Below are positions 14,040 to 28,146 of a stretch of DNA of 64,000 nucleotides, piece by piece. The DNA is from Calliopsis andreniformis (lineage: Eukaryota > Arthropoda > Insecta > Hymenoptera > Andrenidae), in assembly GCF_051401765.1 (NCBI RefSeq), contig NW_027480464.1, positions 2,604,001 through 2,668,000 on the forward strand, given 5' to 3'. The notes beneath the pieces are model-generated. The model did not search any database and was not told the origin of the DNA. It saw only the letters and a list, made by a program, of their open reading frames with translations. Position 1 is the stretch's first letter. Every line of letters starts with the position of its first letter. Made by a program: the position numbers and the translations under genes.

Positions 14040-14152
14040 CTCAATAGAATATCCTGAATTCTCATGGTTCAATACTCAATCCAAAATATTCAATAATCAA
14101 ATCTCAATCCTCAAACATCAATTCTCAACACTCAATCCTCAACACTCAGTCC
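14040..14152 (+). repeat. Conserved core, type d
   Basis: Type d is recognised by AATATCCTGAATTC, CATGGTTCAATAC and the A-rich AAAATATTCAATAATC. It ends in CAACACTCAGTCC, usually followed by TCTCTCTTCAATCC. Copies lie near 1877, 4051, 14043, 21305, 28468, 32432, 33747 and 55279. It contains a GAATTC hexamer except where the G/T variant follows. Three copies sit about 288 bp to the left of a type a core, as do the copies at 1877 and 55279, so d-a is a recurrent pair. Confidence 0.85.
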
Positions 14153-17100
14153 TCTCTCTTCAATCCTCCATCATCAATCCTCAATCCTCAAGCGTCAATC
14201 CTCAATCCTCAATCCTCAATCCTCAATCCTCAACCCTCAATCCTCAACGTTCAATCCTCATTACCCAATCCTCAGTCTTCCACCCTCAATCCTCAATACT
14301 CAATCCTCAATCCTCAATACTCAGTCCTCAATCCTCAATCTTCAATCCTCAATCCTCAATCCCCAATCCTCAATCCTCAATCTTCAATCATCAATATTCA
14401 ATCTTCAATCCTCAATCCTCAATCCCCAATACTCAATCCACAATCCTCAATTCTCAATCGTCAATCCTCAATACTCAATCGTCAATCCTCAATCCCCAAT
14501 CCTCAATCTTCAATCCTCAATCCTCAATCCTCAGTCCTCACTCCTCAATCCTCATTCTTCAATCCTCAATACCGAGTCCTCAATCTTCAATCCTCAATCC
14601 TCAATCCTCAATTCTCAATCCTCAATCCTCAATCCTCAGACTTCAAACACCAATACTCAACCCTCAGACCTGGCCCTCAATCCACAACCCTCAATCCTCA
14701 ATCCTCAATCTTCAATCATTAATATTCAATCTTCAATCTTCAATCCTCAATCCTCAATCCTCAACCCTCAATCCTCAACGTTCAATCCTCAATACCCAAT
14801 CCTCAGTCTTCTATCCTCAATCCTCAATACTCAATCCTCAATCCTCAATACTCCGTCCTCAATCCTCATTCTTCAATCCTCAATACTCAATCTTCAATCC
14901 TGAATCCTCAATCCTTAATCCTCAATCTTCAATCCTCAATACTGAATCTTCAATACTCAATCCTCAATCCTCAATCCTCAATCCTCAATCCTCATTCTTC
15001 AATCCTCAACACCCAATCCTCAATCTTCAGTCCTCAATGTTCAATCCGCTATACCCAATCCTCAATCTTCAATCCTCAATCTTCAATCCTCAATCCTCAG
15101 TCCTCAATCTTCAATCCTCAATGCTCAATGCTCAATCCTCAATCCTCAGTCCTCAGTCCTCAATCCTCAATCCTCAAACCTCAATCTTCAACCGTCAGTC
15201 CTCGTCCTCAAACCTCAACCCTCAATCCTCAATCCTCAATATTCAATCATCAATACTCAAACTTCAATCCTCAATCCCCAATCCTCAATCCTCAATCCTC
15301 AATCCTCAATATTCAACGCACAACCCTCAACCATCAATCCTCAGACCTCAAACCTCCACCTCGAATCCTCAATCCTGAATCCTCAATCTTCAGCCATAAG
15401 TCCTCAGCAATGAATTGTCAATAATCAATCCTCAATAGAATATCCTCAATTCACAGTTTTCAATACTCAATCCCCATTCTTCAATCTTCAAATCTCAATC
15501 CACAAACATCAATTCTCATCACGCAACCATCAACACTCAGTCCTTAATCTTCAATCCTCAATCCTCAATCCTCAATCTTCAATCCTCAATACTCAATCTT
15601 CAATCCTCAATCCTCAATTCTCAATCCTCAGTGCTCAATACTCAATCGTCAATCCTCAATCCCCAATCCTCAATCTTCAATCCTCAATCCTCAATCCTCA
15701 ATCCTCAATCCTCAATCTTCAATCATCAATACTCAAGCTTCAATACTCAATCCTTAATCCCCAATCCTCAATCCTCAATCTTCAGTCCTCAATACTCAAC
15801 CTTCAATCCTCAGTCCTCAATCCTCAGACTTCAAACACAAATACTCAACCCTCAGTCCTCGTCCTCAATCCACAAACCTCAATCCTCAATCCTCAATCTT
15901 CAATCATTAATGTTCAATCTTCAATCTTCAATCCTCAATCCTCAATCCTCAACCCTCAATCCTCAACGTTCAATCCTCAATACCCAATCCTCAGTCTTCC
16001 ACCCTCAATCCTCAATACTCAATCCTCAATCCTCAATACTCAGTCCTCAATCCTCAATCTTCAATCCTCAGTCCTCAAACCTCAATCCTGAATCCTCAAC
16101 CCTGAATCCTCAGTCTTCAGCCCACAGTCCTCTACAATCAGTTGTCATTCCTCAATCCTCAATAGAATATCATCAATTCACAGTTTTCATTACTCAATAC
16201 TCAATCTGCAATCTTCAAATCTCTATCCACAAACATCAATTCTCATCACTCAACCCTCAACACACAGTCCCCAGTCCTCAATATTCAATCCTGAATCCTC
16301 AATCCTCAATCCACAATCCTCAACGTTCAATCCTCAATACTCAATCTTCAATGGTCACTCCTCAATCCTCAATCCTCAATTCTCAATCCTCAATCGTCAA
16401 TCGTCAATCCTCAATACTCAACCTTCAATCCTCAATCCTCAATCCTCGGTCCTCAATCCTCAATCGTCAATCTCCAATCCTGAATACTCAATCTTCAATC
16501 CTCAATCCTCAATCCTCAATCCTCAATCCTCACTCCTCATTCTTCAATCCTCAATACCCAATCCTCAATCTTCAATCCTCAATCCTCAATCCTCAATTCT
16601 CAATCCTCAATCCTCACTCCTCAGTCCTCAAACCTCAATCCTCAACCCACAGCCCTCATCCTCAATCCTAAATCCTCAATCCTCAATCCTCAATCTTCAA
16701 CCCTCAATACTCAATCTTCAATCCTCAATCCTCAGTCCACAATCTGCAATCCTCAATGCACAATCCTCAATCCTCAATCCTCAGTCCTCAATCCTCAATC
16801 CTCAATCCTCAAACCTCAATCCTCAACCGTCAGTCCTCGTCCTCAAACCTCAACCCCCAATCCTCAATCCTCAATCTTCAATCATCAATACTCTATCTTC
16901 AATCCTCAATCCGCAATCCTCAATCCTCAATCCTCAATCCTCAATATTCAACGCACAACCCTCAGCCATCAATCCTCAATCCTCAATCCTCAATCCTCAA
17001 TCCTGAGTCCTCAAACGTCAATCCTGAATCCTCAAACCTGAATCCTCAATCTTCACCCATAAGTCCTCAACAATCAATTGTCAATCCTCAATCCTCAATA

Positions 17101-18319
17101 GAATATCCTCAATTCACAGTTTTCAGTACTCAATCCCCATTCTTCAATCTTCAAATCTCAATCCACAAACATCAATCCTCATCACGCAACCCTCAACACT
17201 CAATCCTCAATCTTCAATCCACAATCCTCAATCCTCAATCTTCAATCCTCAATCCACAATCCTCAATTCTCAATCGTCAATGCTCAATACTCAATCGTCA
17301 ATCCTCAATCCCCAATCCTCAATCTTCAATCCTCAATCCTCAATCCTCAATCCTCAATCCTCAATCTTCAAGCCTCAATACTCAATCTTCAATCCTCAGT
17401 CCTCAATACTCAATCCTCAATCCTCAATCCTCAATCCTCAATCTTCAATCCTCAATACTCAAACTGCAATCCTCAATTCTCAATCCACAATCCTCAATCC
17501 TCAGACTTCAAACACCAATACTCAACCCTCAGTCCTCGTCCTCAATCCGCAACCCTCAATCCTCAATCCTCAATCTTCAATCATTAATATTCAATCTTCA
17601 ATCCTCAATCCTCAATCCTCAATCCTCAACTCTCAACCCTCAATGTTCAATCCTCAATACCCAATCCTCAGTCTTCAATCCTCAATCCCCAATCCTCAAT
17701 CCTCAATCCCCAATTCTCAGTCCTCAATCCTCAATCTTCAATCCCCAATACTCAATCTTCAATCCACAATCCTCAATCCCCAATCTTCAATCCTCAATAC
17801 TGAATCTTCTATCCTCAATCTCCAATCCTCAATGTTCAATCCGCAATACCCAATCCTCAACCCTCAACACACAGTCCCCAATCCTCAACATTCAATCCTC
17901 AATCCTCAGTCCTCAATCCACAATCCTCAACGGTCAATCCTCAATACTCAATCTTCAATGCTCATTCCTCAATCCTCAATCCTCAATTCTCAATCCTCAA
18001 TCGTCAACCTTCAATCCCCAATACTCAATCTTCAATCCTCAATCCTCAATGTTCAATCCTCAATACCCAATCTTCAGTCTTCAATCCTCAATCCTCAATC
18101 CTCAATCCTCAATCCTCAATACTCAGTCCTCAATCCTCAGGCTTCAATCCTCAATACTCAATCTTCAATCCTCAATCCTCAATCCTCAATCCTCAATCAC
18201 CTATCCTCAACACCCAATCCTCGACCTTCAATCCTCTATGTTCAATCCGCAATACCCAATCCTCAATCTTCAACCCTCAACCCTCAATCCTCAATCCTCA
18301 ATCCTCAGTCTTCAATCTT

Positions 18320-21300
18320 CAACCCTCAATACTCAATCTTCAATCCTCAATCCTCAGTCCACAATCTGCAATCCTCAATGCACAATCCTCAATCCTCAAT
18401 CCTCAGTCCTCAATCCTCAGTCCTCAATCCTCAAACCTCAATCCTCAACCGTCAGTCCTCGTCCTCAAACCTCAACCCCCAATCCTCAATCCTACATCTT
18501 CAATCATCAATACTCTATCTTCAATCCTCAATCCGCAATCGTCAATCCTCAATACTCAATCCTTAATCCTCAATCATCAATCCTCAATAATTAATCTCCA
18601 ATCCTAGATCCTCAATCCCCAATCTTCAATCCTTAATCCTGTATCACCAATCCTCAATCTCGAGTCCTCAATCTTCAATCCACAATGCTCAATCCTCAAT
18701 CCTCAATCCTCAGTCCTCAATCCTCAATCCTCAATCCTCAATCTTCAATCCTCAATACTCAATATTCAATCCTCAATCCTCAATCCTCAATCCTCAATCT
18801 TCAATCCTCAATCCTCAATCCTCAATCTTCAATCCTCAATACTCAACCTTCAATAATCAATCCTCAATCCTCAATCCTCAATCCTCAATCCTCATTCCTC
18901 AATCCTCAATCTTCAATCCTCAATACTCAAACTGCAATCCTCAATCCTCAGTCCTCACTCCTCAAACCTCAATTCTCAATCCTCAATCCTCAGTCCTCAG
19001 TCCTCAAACCTCAATCCTCAACCCTCAGCCCTCATCCTGAATCCTCAATCCTGTATCCTCAATCCTCAATCCTCAATCCTCAATCCTCAATCTTCAATCC
19101 TCAATACTCAATCTTCAATCCTCAATGCTCAGTCCTCAATCTTCAATCCTCAATGCTCAATGATCAATCCTCAATCCTCAGTCCTCAGTCCTCAATCCTC
19201 AATCCTCAATCCTTAATCCTCAACCATCAATCCTCAGACCTCAAACCTCCACCCCGAATCCTCAATCCTGAATCATCAATCTTCAGCCATAAGTCCTCAG
19301 CAATCAATTGTCAATCCTCAATCCTCAATAGAATATCCTCAATTCACAGTTTTCAATACTCAATCCCCATTCTTCAATCTTCAAATCTCAATCCACAAAC
19401 ATCAATTCTCATCACGCAACCCTCAACACTCAGTCCTCAATCTTCAATCCTCAATCCTCAATCCTCAACCTTCAATCCTCAATACTCAATCTTCAATCCT
19501 CAATCCTCAATTCTCAATCCTCAGCGCTCAACACTCAATCGTCAATCCTCAATCCCCAATCCTCAATCTTCAATCCTCAATCCTCAATCCTCAATCCTCA
19601 ATCCTCAATCTTCAATCCTCAATACTCAATCTTCAATCCTCAATCCTCAAACCTCAATCCTCAATCCTCAATCCTCAACCCTCAGTCCTCACTCCTCAAT
19701 CCTCATTCTTCAATCCTCAATACCGAATCCTCAATCTTCAATCCTCAATCCTCAATCCTCATTTCTTAATCCTCAATCCTCAATCCTCAGACTTCAAACA
19801 CCAATACTCAACCCTCAGTCCTCGTCCTCAATCCACAACCCTCAATCCTCAATCCTCAATCTTCAATCATTAATATTCAATCTTCAATCTTCAATCCTCA
19901 ATCCTCAATCCTCAACCCTCAATCCTCAACGTTCAATCCTCAATACCCAATCCTCAGTCTTCCATCCTCAATACTCAATACTCAATCCTCAATCCTCAAT
20001 ACTCCGTCCTCAATCCTCAATCTTCAATCCTCAATACTCAATCTTCAATCCTCAATCCTCAATCCGTAATTCTCAATCTTCAATCCTCAATACTGAATCT
20101 TCAATCATTATTCCTCAATCCTCAATCCTCAATCCTCATTCTTCAATCCTCAACACCCAACCCTCAATCTTCAATCCTCAATGTTCAATCCGCAATACCC
20201 AATCCTCAACCTTCAATCCTCAATACTCAATCTTCAATCCTCAATCCACAATCCACAATCCTCAATCCTCAATCCTCAATCCTCGTTCTTCAATCCTCAA
20301 TCTTCAATACTCAATCTTCAATCCTCAATCCTCAATCCTCAATCCTCAATCCTCAATCCTCAATCCTCAGTCCTCAAACCTCAATCCTGAATCCCCGATA
20401 CTGAATCCTCAATCTTCAGCCCTCAGTCCTCTACAATCAGTTGTCAATCCTCAATCCTCAATAGAATATCATCAATTCACAGTTTTCATGGCTCAATACT
20501 GAATCTGCAATCTTCAAATCTCTATCCACAAACATCAACTCTCATCACTCAACACTCAACACTCAGTCCCGTATCCTCAACATTCAATCCTCAATCCTCA
20601 ATCCACAATCCACAACGTTCAATCCTCAACACTCAATCTTCAATGCTCATTCCTCAATCCTCAATCCTCAATTCTCAATCCTCAATCGTCAATCTTCAAT
20701 CCTCGATACTCAATCTTCAATCCTCAATCCTCAATCCTCGGTCCTCAATCCTCAGTCGTCAATCTCCAATCCTGAATACTCAATCTTCAATCCTCAATCC
20801 TCAATCCTCAATCCTCAACCCTCAATCCTCATTCTTCAATCCTCAATACCCAATCCTCAATCTTCAATCCTCAATCCTCAATCCTCAATTCTCAATCCTC
20901 AATCCTCAGTCCTCAGTCCACAAACCTCAATCCTCAACCCTCAGCCCTCATCCTGAATCCTCAATCCTCAATCCTCAATCCTCAATCTTCAATCCTCAGT
21001 ACTCAATCTTCAATCCTTAATCCTCAGTCCTCAAACTTCAATCCTCAATGCTCAATGCTCAATCCTCAATCCTCAGTCCTCAGTCCTCAATCCTCAATCC
21101 TCAAACCTCAATCCTCAACCGTCAGTCCTCGTCCTCAAACCTCAACCCTCAATCCTCAATCCTCAATCTTCAATCATCAATACACAACCTTCAATCCTCA
21201 ATCCCCAATCCTCAATCCTCAATCCTCAATCCTCAATATTCAACGCACAACCCTCAACCATCAATCCTCAACACTCAACCATCAATCCTCAATTCTCAAT

Positions 21301-24300
21301 ACTCAATAGAATATCCTGAATTCTCATGGTTCAATACTCAATCCAAAATATTCAATAATCAAATCTCAATCCTCAAACATCAATTCTCAACACTCAATCC
21401 TCAACACTCAGTCCTCTCTCTTCAATCCTCCATCATCAATCCTCAATCCTCAAGCGTCAATCCTCAATCCTCAATCCTCAATCCTCAATCCTCAACCCTC
21501 AATCCTCAACGTTCAATCCTCATTACCCAATCCTCAGTCTTCCACCCTCAATCCTCAATACTCAATCCTCAATCCTCAATACTCAGTCCTCAATCCTCAA
21601 TCTTCAATCCTCAATCCTCAATCCCCAATCCTCAATCCTCAATCTTCAATCATCAATATTCAATCTTCAATCCTCAATCCTCAATCCCCAATACTCAATC
21701 CACAATCCTCAATTCTCAATCGTCAATCCTCAATACTCAATCGTCAATCCTCAATCCCCAATCCTCAATCTTCAATCCTCAATCCTCAATCCTCAGTCCT
21801 CACTCCTCAATCCTCATTCTTCAATCCTCAATACCGAGTCCTCAATCTTCAATCCTCAATCCTCAATCCTCAATTCTCAATCCTCAATCCTCAATCCTCA
21901 GACTTCAAACACCAATACTCAACCCTCAGACCTGGCCCTCAATCCACAACCCTCAATCCTCAATCCTCAATCTTCAATCATTAATATTCAATCTTCAATC
22001 TTCAATCCTCAATCCTCAATCCTCAACCCTCAATCCTCAACGTTCAATCCTCAATACCCAATCCTCAGTCTTCTATCCTCAATCCTCAATACTCAATCCT
22101 CAATCCTCAATACTCCGTCCTCAATCCTCATTCTTCAATCCTCAATACTCAATCTTCAATCCTGAATCCTCAATCCTTAATCCTCAATCTTCAATCCTCA
22201 ATACTGAATCTTCAATACTCAATCCTCAATCCTCAATCCTCAATCCTCATTCTTCAATCCTCAACACCCAATCCTCAATCTTCAGTCCTCAATGTTCAAT
22301 CCGCTATACCCAATCCTCAATCTTCAATCCTCAATCTTCAATCCTCAATCCTCAGTCCTCAATCTTCAATCCTCAATGCTCAATGCTCAATCCTCAATCC
22401 TCAGTCCTCAGTCCTCAATCCTCAATCCTCAAACCTCAATCTTCAACCGTCAGTCCTCGTCCTCAAACCTCAACCCTCAATCCTCAATCCTCAATATTCA
22501 ATCATCAATACTCAAACTTCAATCCTCAATCCCCAATCCTCAATCCTCAATCCTCAATCCTCAATATTCAACGCACAACCCTCAACCATCAATCCTCAGA
22601 CCTCAAACCTCCACCTCGAATCCTCAATCCTGAATCCTCAATCTTCAGCCATAAGTCCTCAGCAATGAATTGTCAATAATCAATCCTCAATAGAATATCC
22701 TCAATTCACAGTTTTCAATACTCAATCCCCATTCTTCAATCTTCAAATCTCAATCCACAAACATCAATTCTCATCACGCAACCATCAACACTCAGTCCTT
22801 AATCTTCAATCCTCAATCCTCAATCCTCAATCTTCAATCCTCAATACTCAATCTTCAATCCTCAATCCTCAATTCTCAATCCTCAGTGCTCAATACTCAA
22901 TCGTCAATCCTCAATCCCCAATCCTCAATCTTCAATCCTCAATCCTCAATCCTCAATCCTCAATCCTCAATCTTCAATCATCAATACTCAAGCTTCAATA
23001 CTCAATCCTTAATCCCCAATCCTCAATCCTCAATCTTCAGTCCTCAATACTCAACCTTCAATCCTCAGTCCTCAATCCTCAGACTTCAAACACAAATACT
23101 CAACCCTCAGTCCTCGTCCTCAATCCACAAACCTCAATCCTCAATCCTCAATCTTCAATCATTAATGTTCAATCTTCAATCTTCAATCCTCAATCCTCAA
23201 TCCTCAACCCTCAATCCTCAACGTTCAATCCTCAATACCCAATCCTCAGTCTTCCACCCTCAATCCTCAATACTCAATCCTCAATCCTCAATACTCAGTC
23301 CTCAATCCTCAATCTTCAATCCTCAGTCCTCAAACCTCAATCCTGAATCCTCAACCCTGAATCCTCAGTCTTCAGCCCACAGTCCTCTACAATCAGTTGT
23401 CATTCCTCAATCCTCAATAGAATATCATCAATTCACAGTTTTCATTACTCAATACTCAATCTGCAATCTTCAAATCTCTATCCACAAACATCAATTCTCA
23501 TCACTCAACCCTCAACACACAGTCCCCAGTCCTCAATATTCAATCCTGAATCCTCAATCCTCAATCCACAATCCTCAACGTTCAATCCTCAATACTCAAT
23601 CTTCAATGGTCACTCCTCAATCCTCAATCCTCAATTCTCAATCCTCAATCGTCAATCGTCAATCCTCAATACTCAACCTTCAATCCTCAATCCTCAATCC
23701 TCGGTCCTCAATCCTCAATCGTCAATCTCCAATCCTGAATACTCAATCTTCAATCCTCAATCCTCAATCCTCAATCCTCAATCCTCACTCCTCATTCTTC
23801 AATCCTCAATACCCAATCCTCAATCTTCAATCCTCAATCCTCAATCCTCAATTCTCAATCCTCAATCCTCACTCCTCAGTCCTCAAACCTCAATCCTCAA
23901 CCCACAGCCCTCATCCTCAATCCTAAATCCTCAATCCTCAATCCTCAATCTTCAACCCTCAATACTCAATCTTCAATCCTCAATCCTCAGTCCACAATCT
24001 GCAATCCTCAATGCACAATCCTCAATCCTCAATCCTCAGTCCTCAATCCTCAATCCTCAATCCTCAAACCTCAATCCTCAACCGTCAGTCCTCGTCCTCA
24101 AACCTCAACCCCCAATCCTCAATCCTCAATCTTCAATCATCAATACTCTATCTTCAATCCTCAATCCGCAATCCTCAATCCTCAATCCTCAATCCTCAAT
24201 ATTCAACGCACAACCCTCAGCCATCAATCCTCAATCCTCAATCCTCAATCCTCAATCCTGAGTCCTCAAACGTCAATCCTGAATCCTCAAACCTGAATCC

Positions 24301-25574
24301 TCAATCTTCACCCATAAGTCCTCAACAATCAATTGTCAATCCTCAATCCTCAATAGAATATCCTCAATTCACAGTTTTCAGTACTCAATCCCCATTCTTC
24401 AATCTTCAAATCTCAATCCACAAACATCAATCCTCATCACGCAACCCTCAACACTCAATCCTCAATCTTCAATCCACAATCCTCAATCCTCAATCTTCAA
24501 TCCTCAATCCACAATCCTCAATTCTCAATCGTCAATGCTCAATACTCAATCGTCAATCCTCAATCCCCAATCCTCAATCTTCAATCCTCAATCCTCAATC
24601 CTCAATCCTCAATCCTCAATCTTCAAGCCTCAATACTCAATCTTCAATCCTCAGTCCTCAATACTCAATCCTCAATCCTCAATCCTCAATCCTCAATCTT
24701 CAATCCTCAATACTCAAACTGCAATCCTCAATTCTCAATCCACAATCCTCAATCCTCAGACTTCAAACACCAATACTCAACCCTCAGTCCTCGTCCTCAA
24801 TCCGCAACCCTCAATCCTCAATCCTCAATCTTCAATCATTAATATTCAATCTTCAATCCTCAATCCTCAATCCTCAATCCTCAACTCTCAACCCTCAATG
24901 TTCAATCCTCAATACCCAATCCTCAGTCTTCAATCCTCAATCCCCAATCCTCAATCCTCAATCCCCAATTCTCAGTCCTCAATCCTCAATCTTCAATCCC
25001 CAATACTCAATCTTCAATCCACAATCCTCAATCCCCAATCTTCAATCCTCAATACTGAATCTTCTATCCTCAATCTCCAATCCTCAATGTTCAATCCGCA
25101 ATACCCAATCCTCAACCCTCAACACACAGTCCCCAATCCTCAACATTCAATCCTCAATCCTCAGTCCTCAATCCACAATCCTCAACGGTCAATCCTCAAT
25201 ACTCAATCTTCAATGCTCATTCCTCAATCCTCAATCCTCAATTCTCAATCCTCAATCGTCAACCTTCAATCCCCAATACTCAATCTTCAATCCTCAATCC
25301 TCAATGTTCAATCCTCAATACCCAATCTTCAGTCTTCAATCCTCAATCCTCAATCCTCAATCCTCAATCCTCAATACTCAGTCCTCAATCCTCAGGCTTC
25401 AATCCTCAATACTCAATCTTCAATCCTCAATCCTCAATCCTCAATCCTCAATCACCTATCCTCAACACCCAATCCTCGACCTTCAATCCTCTATGTTCAA
25501 TCCGCAATACCCAATCCTCAATCTTCAACCCTCAACCCTCAATCCTCAATCCTCAATCCTCAGTCTTCAATCTT
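18320..25574. repeat. Block A, copy 2 (about 7,255 bp)
   Basis: This is a direct tandem copy of 10884-18319 with two visible length changes (loss of 174 bp and of one heptamer) and otherwise near identity over 7 kb. Cores recur in the same order near 19327 (a), 20460 (b), 21305 (d), 22688 (a), 23415 (b) and 24352 (a). The match to copy 1 stops near 25575, where copy 1 reads into the new A/A joint (CAACCCTCAATACTC) and this copy reads on into CAATCCTCAATAATC. Such similarity over divergent heptamers means a recent event or an assembly effect. Confidence 0.9.
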
Positions 25575-26418
25575 CAATCCTCAATACTCAATCTTCAATC
25601 CTCAATCCTCAATAATCAATCCTCAATCCACATTCTTCAATCCTCAACACCCAATCCTCAATCTTCAATCCTCAATCTTCAGTACTCAATTCTCAATCCT
25701 CAATCCTCAATCCTCAGACCTCAAACGTCAATACTCAACCCTCAGTCCTCGTTCACAATCCACAACCCTCAATCCTCGATCCTCAATCTTCAATCATCAA
25801 TATTCAATCTTCAATCCTCAATCCTCAGTACTCAATACTCAATCCACAATCCTCAATGATCAATCCTCAATACACAAACCTCAATCTTCAATCCTCAATC
25901 CTCAATCCTCAATCCTCAATCCTCAATCCTCAATCCTCAATCCTCAGTCCTCAAACCTCAATCCTGAATCCTCAAACCTGAATCCTCAGTCTTCAGACCT
26001 CAGTCCTCAACAATCAGTTGTCAATCCTCAATCCTCAATAGAGTATCCTCAATTCACAGGTTTCAATACTCAATACTCAACCTGAAATCTTCAAATCTCT
26101 ATCCACAATCATCAATTCTCATCACTAAACCCTCAACACTCAGTCCCCAATCCTCAATCTTGAATCCTCAATCCTCAATCCTCAATCCTCAATCCTCAAT
26201 CTTCAATCCTCAATACTCAATCTTCAATCCTCAACCCTCAATACTCGGTCTTCAATCCTCAATCGCCAATCTCCAATCCTGAATACTCAATCTTCAATCC
26301 TCAATCCTCAATCCTCAATCCTCAATCCTCAGTCCTCAAACCTCAATCCTGAATCCTCAAACCTGAATCCTCAGTCTTCAGACCTCAGTCCTCAACAATC
26401 AGTTGTCAATCCTCAATC

Positions 26419-26532
26419 CTCAATAGAATATCCTCAATTCACAGGTTTCAATACTCAATACTCAACCTGAAATCTTCAAATCTCTATCCACAATCATCAA
26501 TTCTCATCACTCAACCCTCAACACTCAGTCCC
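26419..26532 (+). repeat. Conserved core, type c
   Basis: Type c is recognised by CACAGGTTTCAATAC (CACTGG in some copies) and by CAACCTGAAATC or CATCCTGAAATC in the middle. It is normally preceded by TCAACAATCAGTTGTC. Copies lie near 1193, 5083, 7718, 10495, 26040, 26425, 30080, 30465, 35643, 36027, 38570, 40768, 43983, 46468, 48264, 51499 and 53475. It is the only type found both left and right of 37 kb, which makes it a candidate for the oldest type or the one that bridged the two zones. Confidence 0.85.
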
Positions 26533-27312
26533 CAAACCTCAATCTTCAATCTTCAATCCTCAATCCTCAATCCTCAATTTTCAATCCTCAATACTCAATC
26601 TTCAATCCTCAATACTAAATCCTCAATCCTCAATCCTCAGTCCTCAATCCACAATCCTCAATCCTCAAACCTCTATCCTCAATCGTCAGCCCTCGTCCTC
26701 AATCGTCAACACTCAATCCTCAATCCTCAATCTTCAATCATCAATACTCAATCTTCAATCCTCAAACCTCAATCTTCAATCCTCAATCCTCAATTCTCAG
26801 TCCTCAATACTCAATCCTCAATCGTCAATCCTCAATACCCAATCCTCAATCTTCAATCCTCAATCCTCAATCCTCAATCCTCAGTCCTCAATCTTCATTC
26901 CTCAATACTCAATCTACAATCCTCAATCCTCAATCCTCAATCCTCAATGCTCAATCCTCAATCCTCAATCCTCAACCCTCAATCTTCAATCCTCGATACT
27001 CAATCTGCAATCCTCAATCTTCAATCCTCAATACTCAATCCTCATTCTTCAATCCTCAATGCCCAGGCCTCAATCTTCAATCCTCAATCCTCAATCCTCA
27101 ATTCTCAATCCTCAATCCTCAATCATCAATCCTCAATCCTCAGTCCTCAATCCTCAATCCTCAATCCTCAATCCTCAATGTTCAATCGGCAATACCCAAT
27201 TCTCAATCTTCAATCCTCAATCCTCAGTCCTCAAACCTCAATCCTGAATCCCCGATACTGAATCCTCAATCTTCAGCCCTCAGTCCTCTACAATCAGTTG
27301 TCAATCCTCAAT

Positions 27313-27427
27313 CCTCAATAGAATATCATCAATTCACAGTTTTCATTACTCAATACTCAATCTGCAATCTTCAAATCTCTATCCACAAACATCAACTCTC
27401 ATCACTCAACACTCAACACTCAGTCCC
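27313..27427 (+). repeat. Conserved core, type b
   Basis: Type b is recognised by AATATCATCAATTCAC, CAGTTTTCAT, CAATCTGCAATCTTC and CTCTATCCACAAACATC. Copies lie near 13199, 16161, 20460, 23415, 27318, 31358 and 35404. Close relatives with CAGCTTTCAACACTC and CGATCTGC lie near 6327, 8962 and 34955, and two with CATTTCTCAATCC near 6774 and 9411. It is usually preceded by CTCTACAATCAGTTGTC. Confidence 0.82.
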
Positions 27428-28146
27428 GAATCCTCAACATTCAATCCTCAATCCTCAATCCACAATCCACAACGTTCAATCCTCAACACTCAATCTTCAA
27501 TGCTCATTCCTCAATCCTCAATCCTCAATTCTCAATCCTCAATCGTCAATCTTCAATCCTCAATACTCAATCTTCAATCCTCAATCCTCAATCCTCGGTC
27601 CTCAATCCTCAATCGTCAATCTCCAATCCTGAATACTCAATCTTCAATCCTCAATCCTCAATCCTCAACCCTCAATCCTCATTCTTCAATCCTCAATACC
27701 CAATCCTCAATCTTCAATCCTCAATCCTCAATCCTCAACTCTCAATCCTCAATCCTCATTCCTTAGTCCACAAACCTCAATCCTCAACCCTCAGCACTCA
27801 TCCTCAATCCTCAATCCTCAATCTTCAATCCTCAATCCTCAGTCCTCAGTTCTCAACCCTCAATCCTCAGTCCTCAGTCCTCAAACCCCTACCCCCAACC
27901 CTCAGCCCTCATCCTCAATCCTCAATCCTCAATCCTCAATCCTCAATACTCAATCTTCAATCCTCAATACTCAATCTTCAATAATCAATCCTCAATTCTC
28001 AATCCTCAATACTCAATACTCAATCGTCAATCCTCAATCCCCAATCCTCAATCTTCAATCCTCAAACCTCAATCCTCAATCCTCAATCCTCAATCCTCAA
28101 TCTTCAATCCTCAATACTGAATCTGCAATCCTGAATCCTCAGTCCG

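Larger units (their letters stand above)
10884..18319. repeat. Block A, copy 1 (about 7,436 bp)
   Basis: This is the first of two adjacent direct copies. The offset to copy 2 is 7,436 bp at the left, 7,262 after a 174-bp segment present only here (about 11400-11575), and 7,255 after one extra heptamer near 14960. Cores lie near 12067 (a), 13199 (b), 14043 (d), 15431 (a), 16161 (b) and 17097 (a). The left end (CAGTCCACAATCTGC, then AATGCACAATCC at 10941) also resembles 16690-16920 inside the block, a possible site of mispairing. The longest open frame in the window (11249-13240, 663 codons) lies here and is pure heptapeptide repeat. Confidence 0.9.

Noticed and set aside
13786..15378. Further long frames (for example 530, 543, 605 and 612 codons at 13786, 21048, 18685 and 16756)
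   Set aside because: They have the same composition and overlap one another in different frames, starting and stopping at chance ATG and stop variants. There is no domain, signal peptide or non-repeat terminus.
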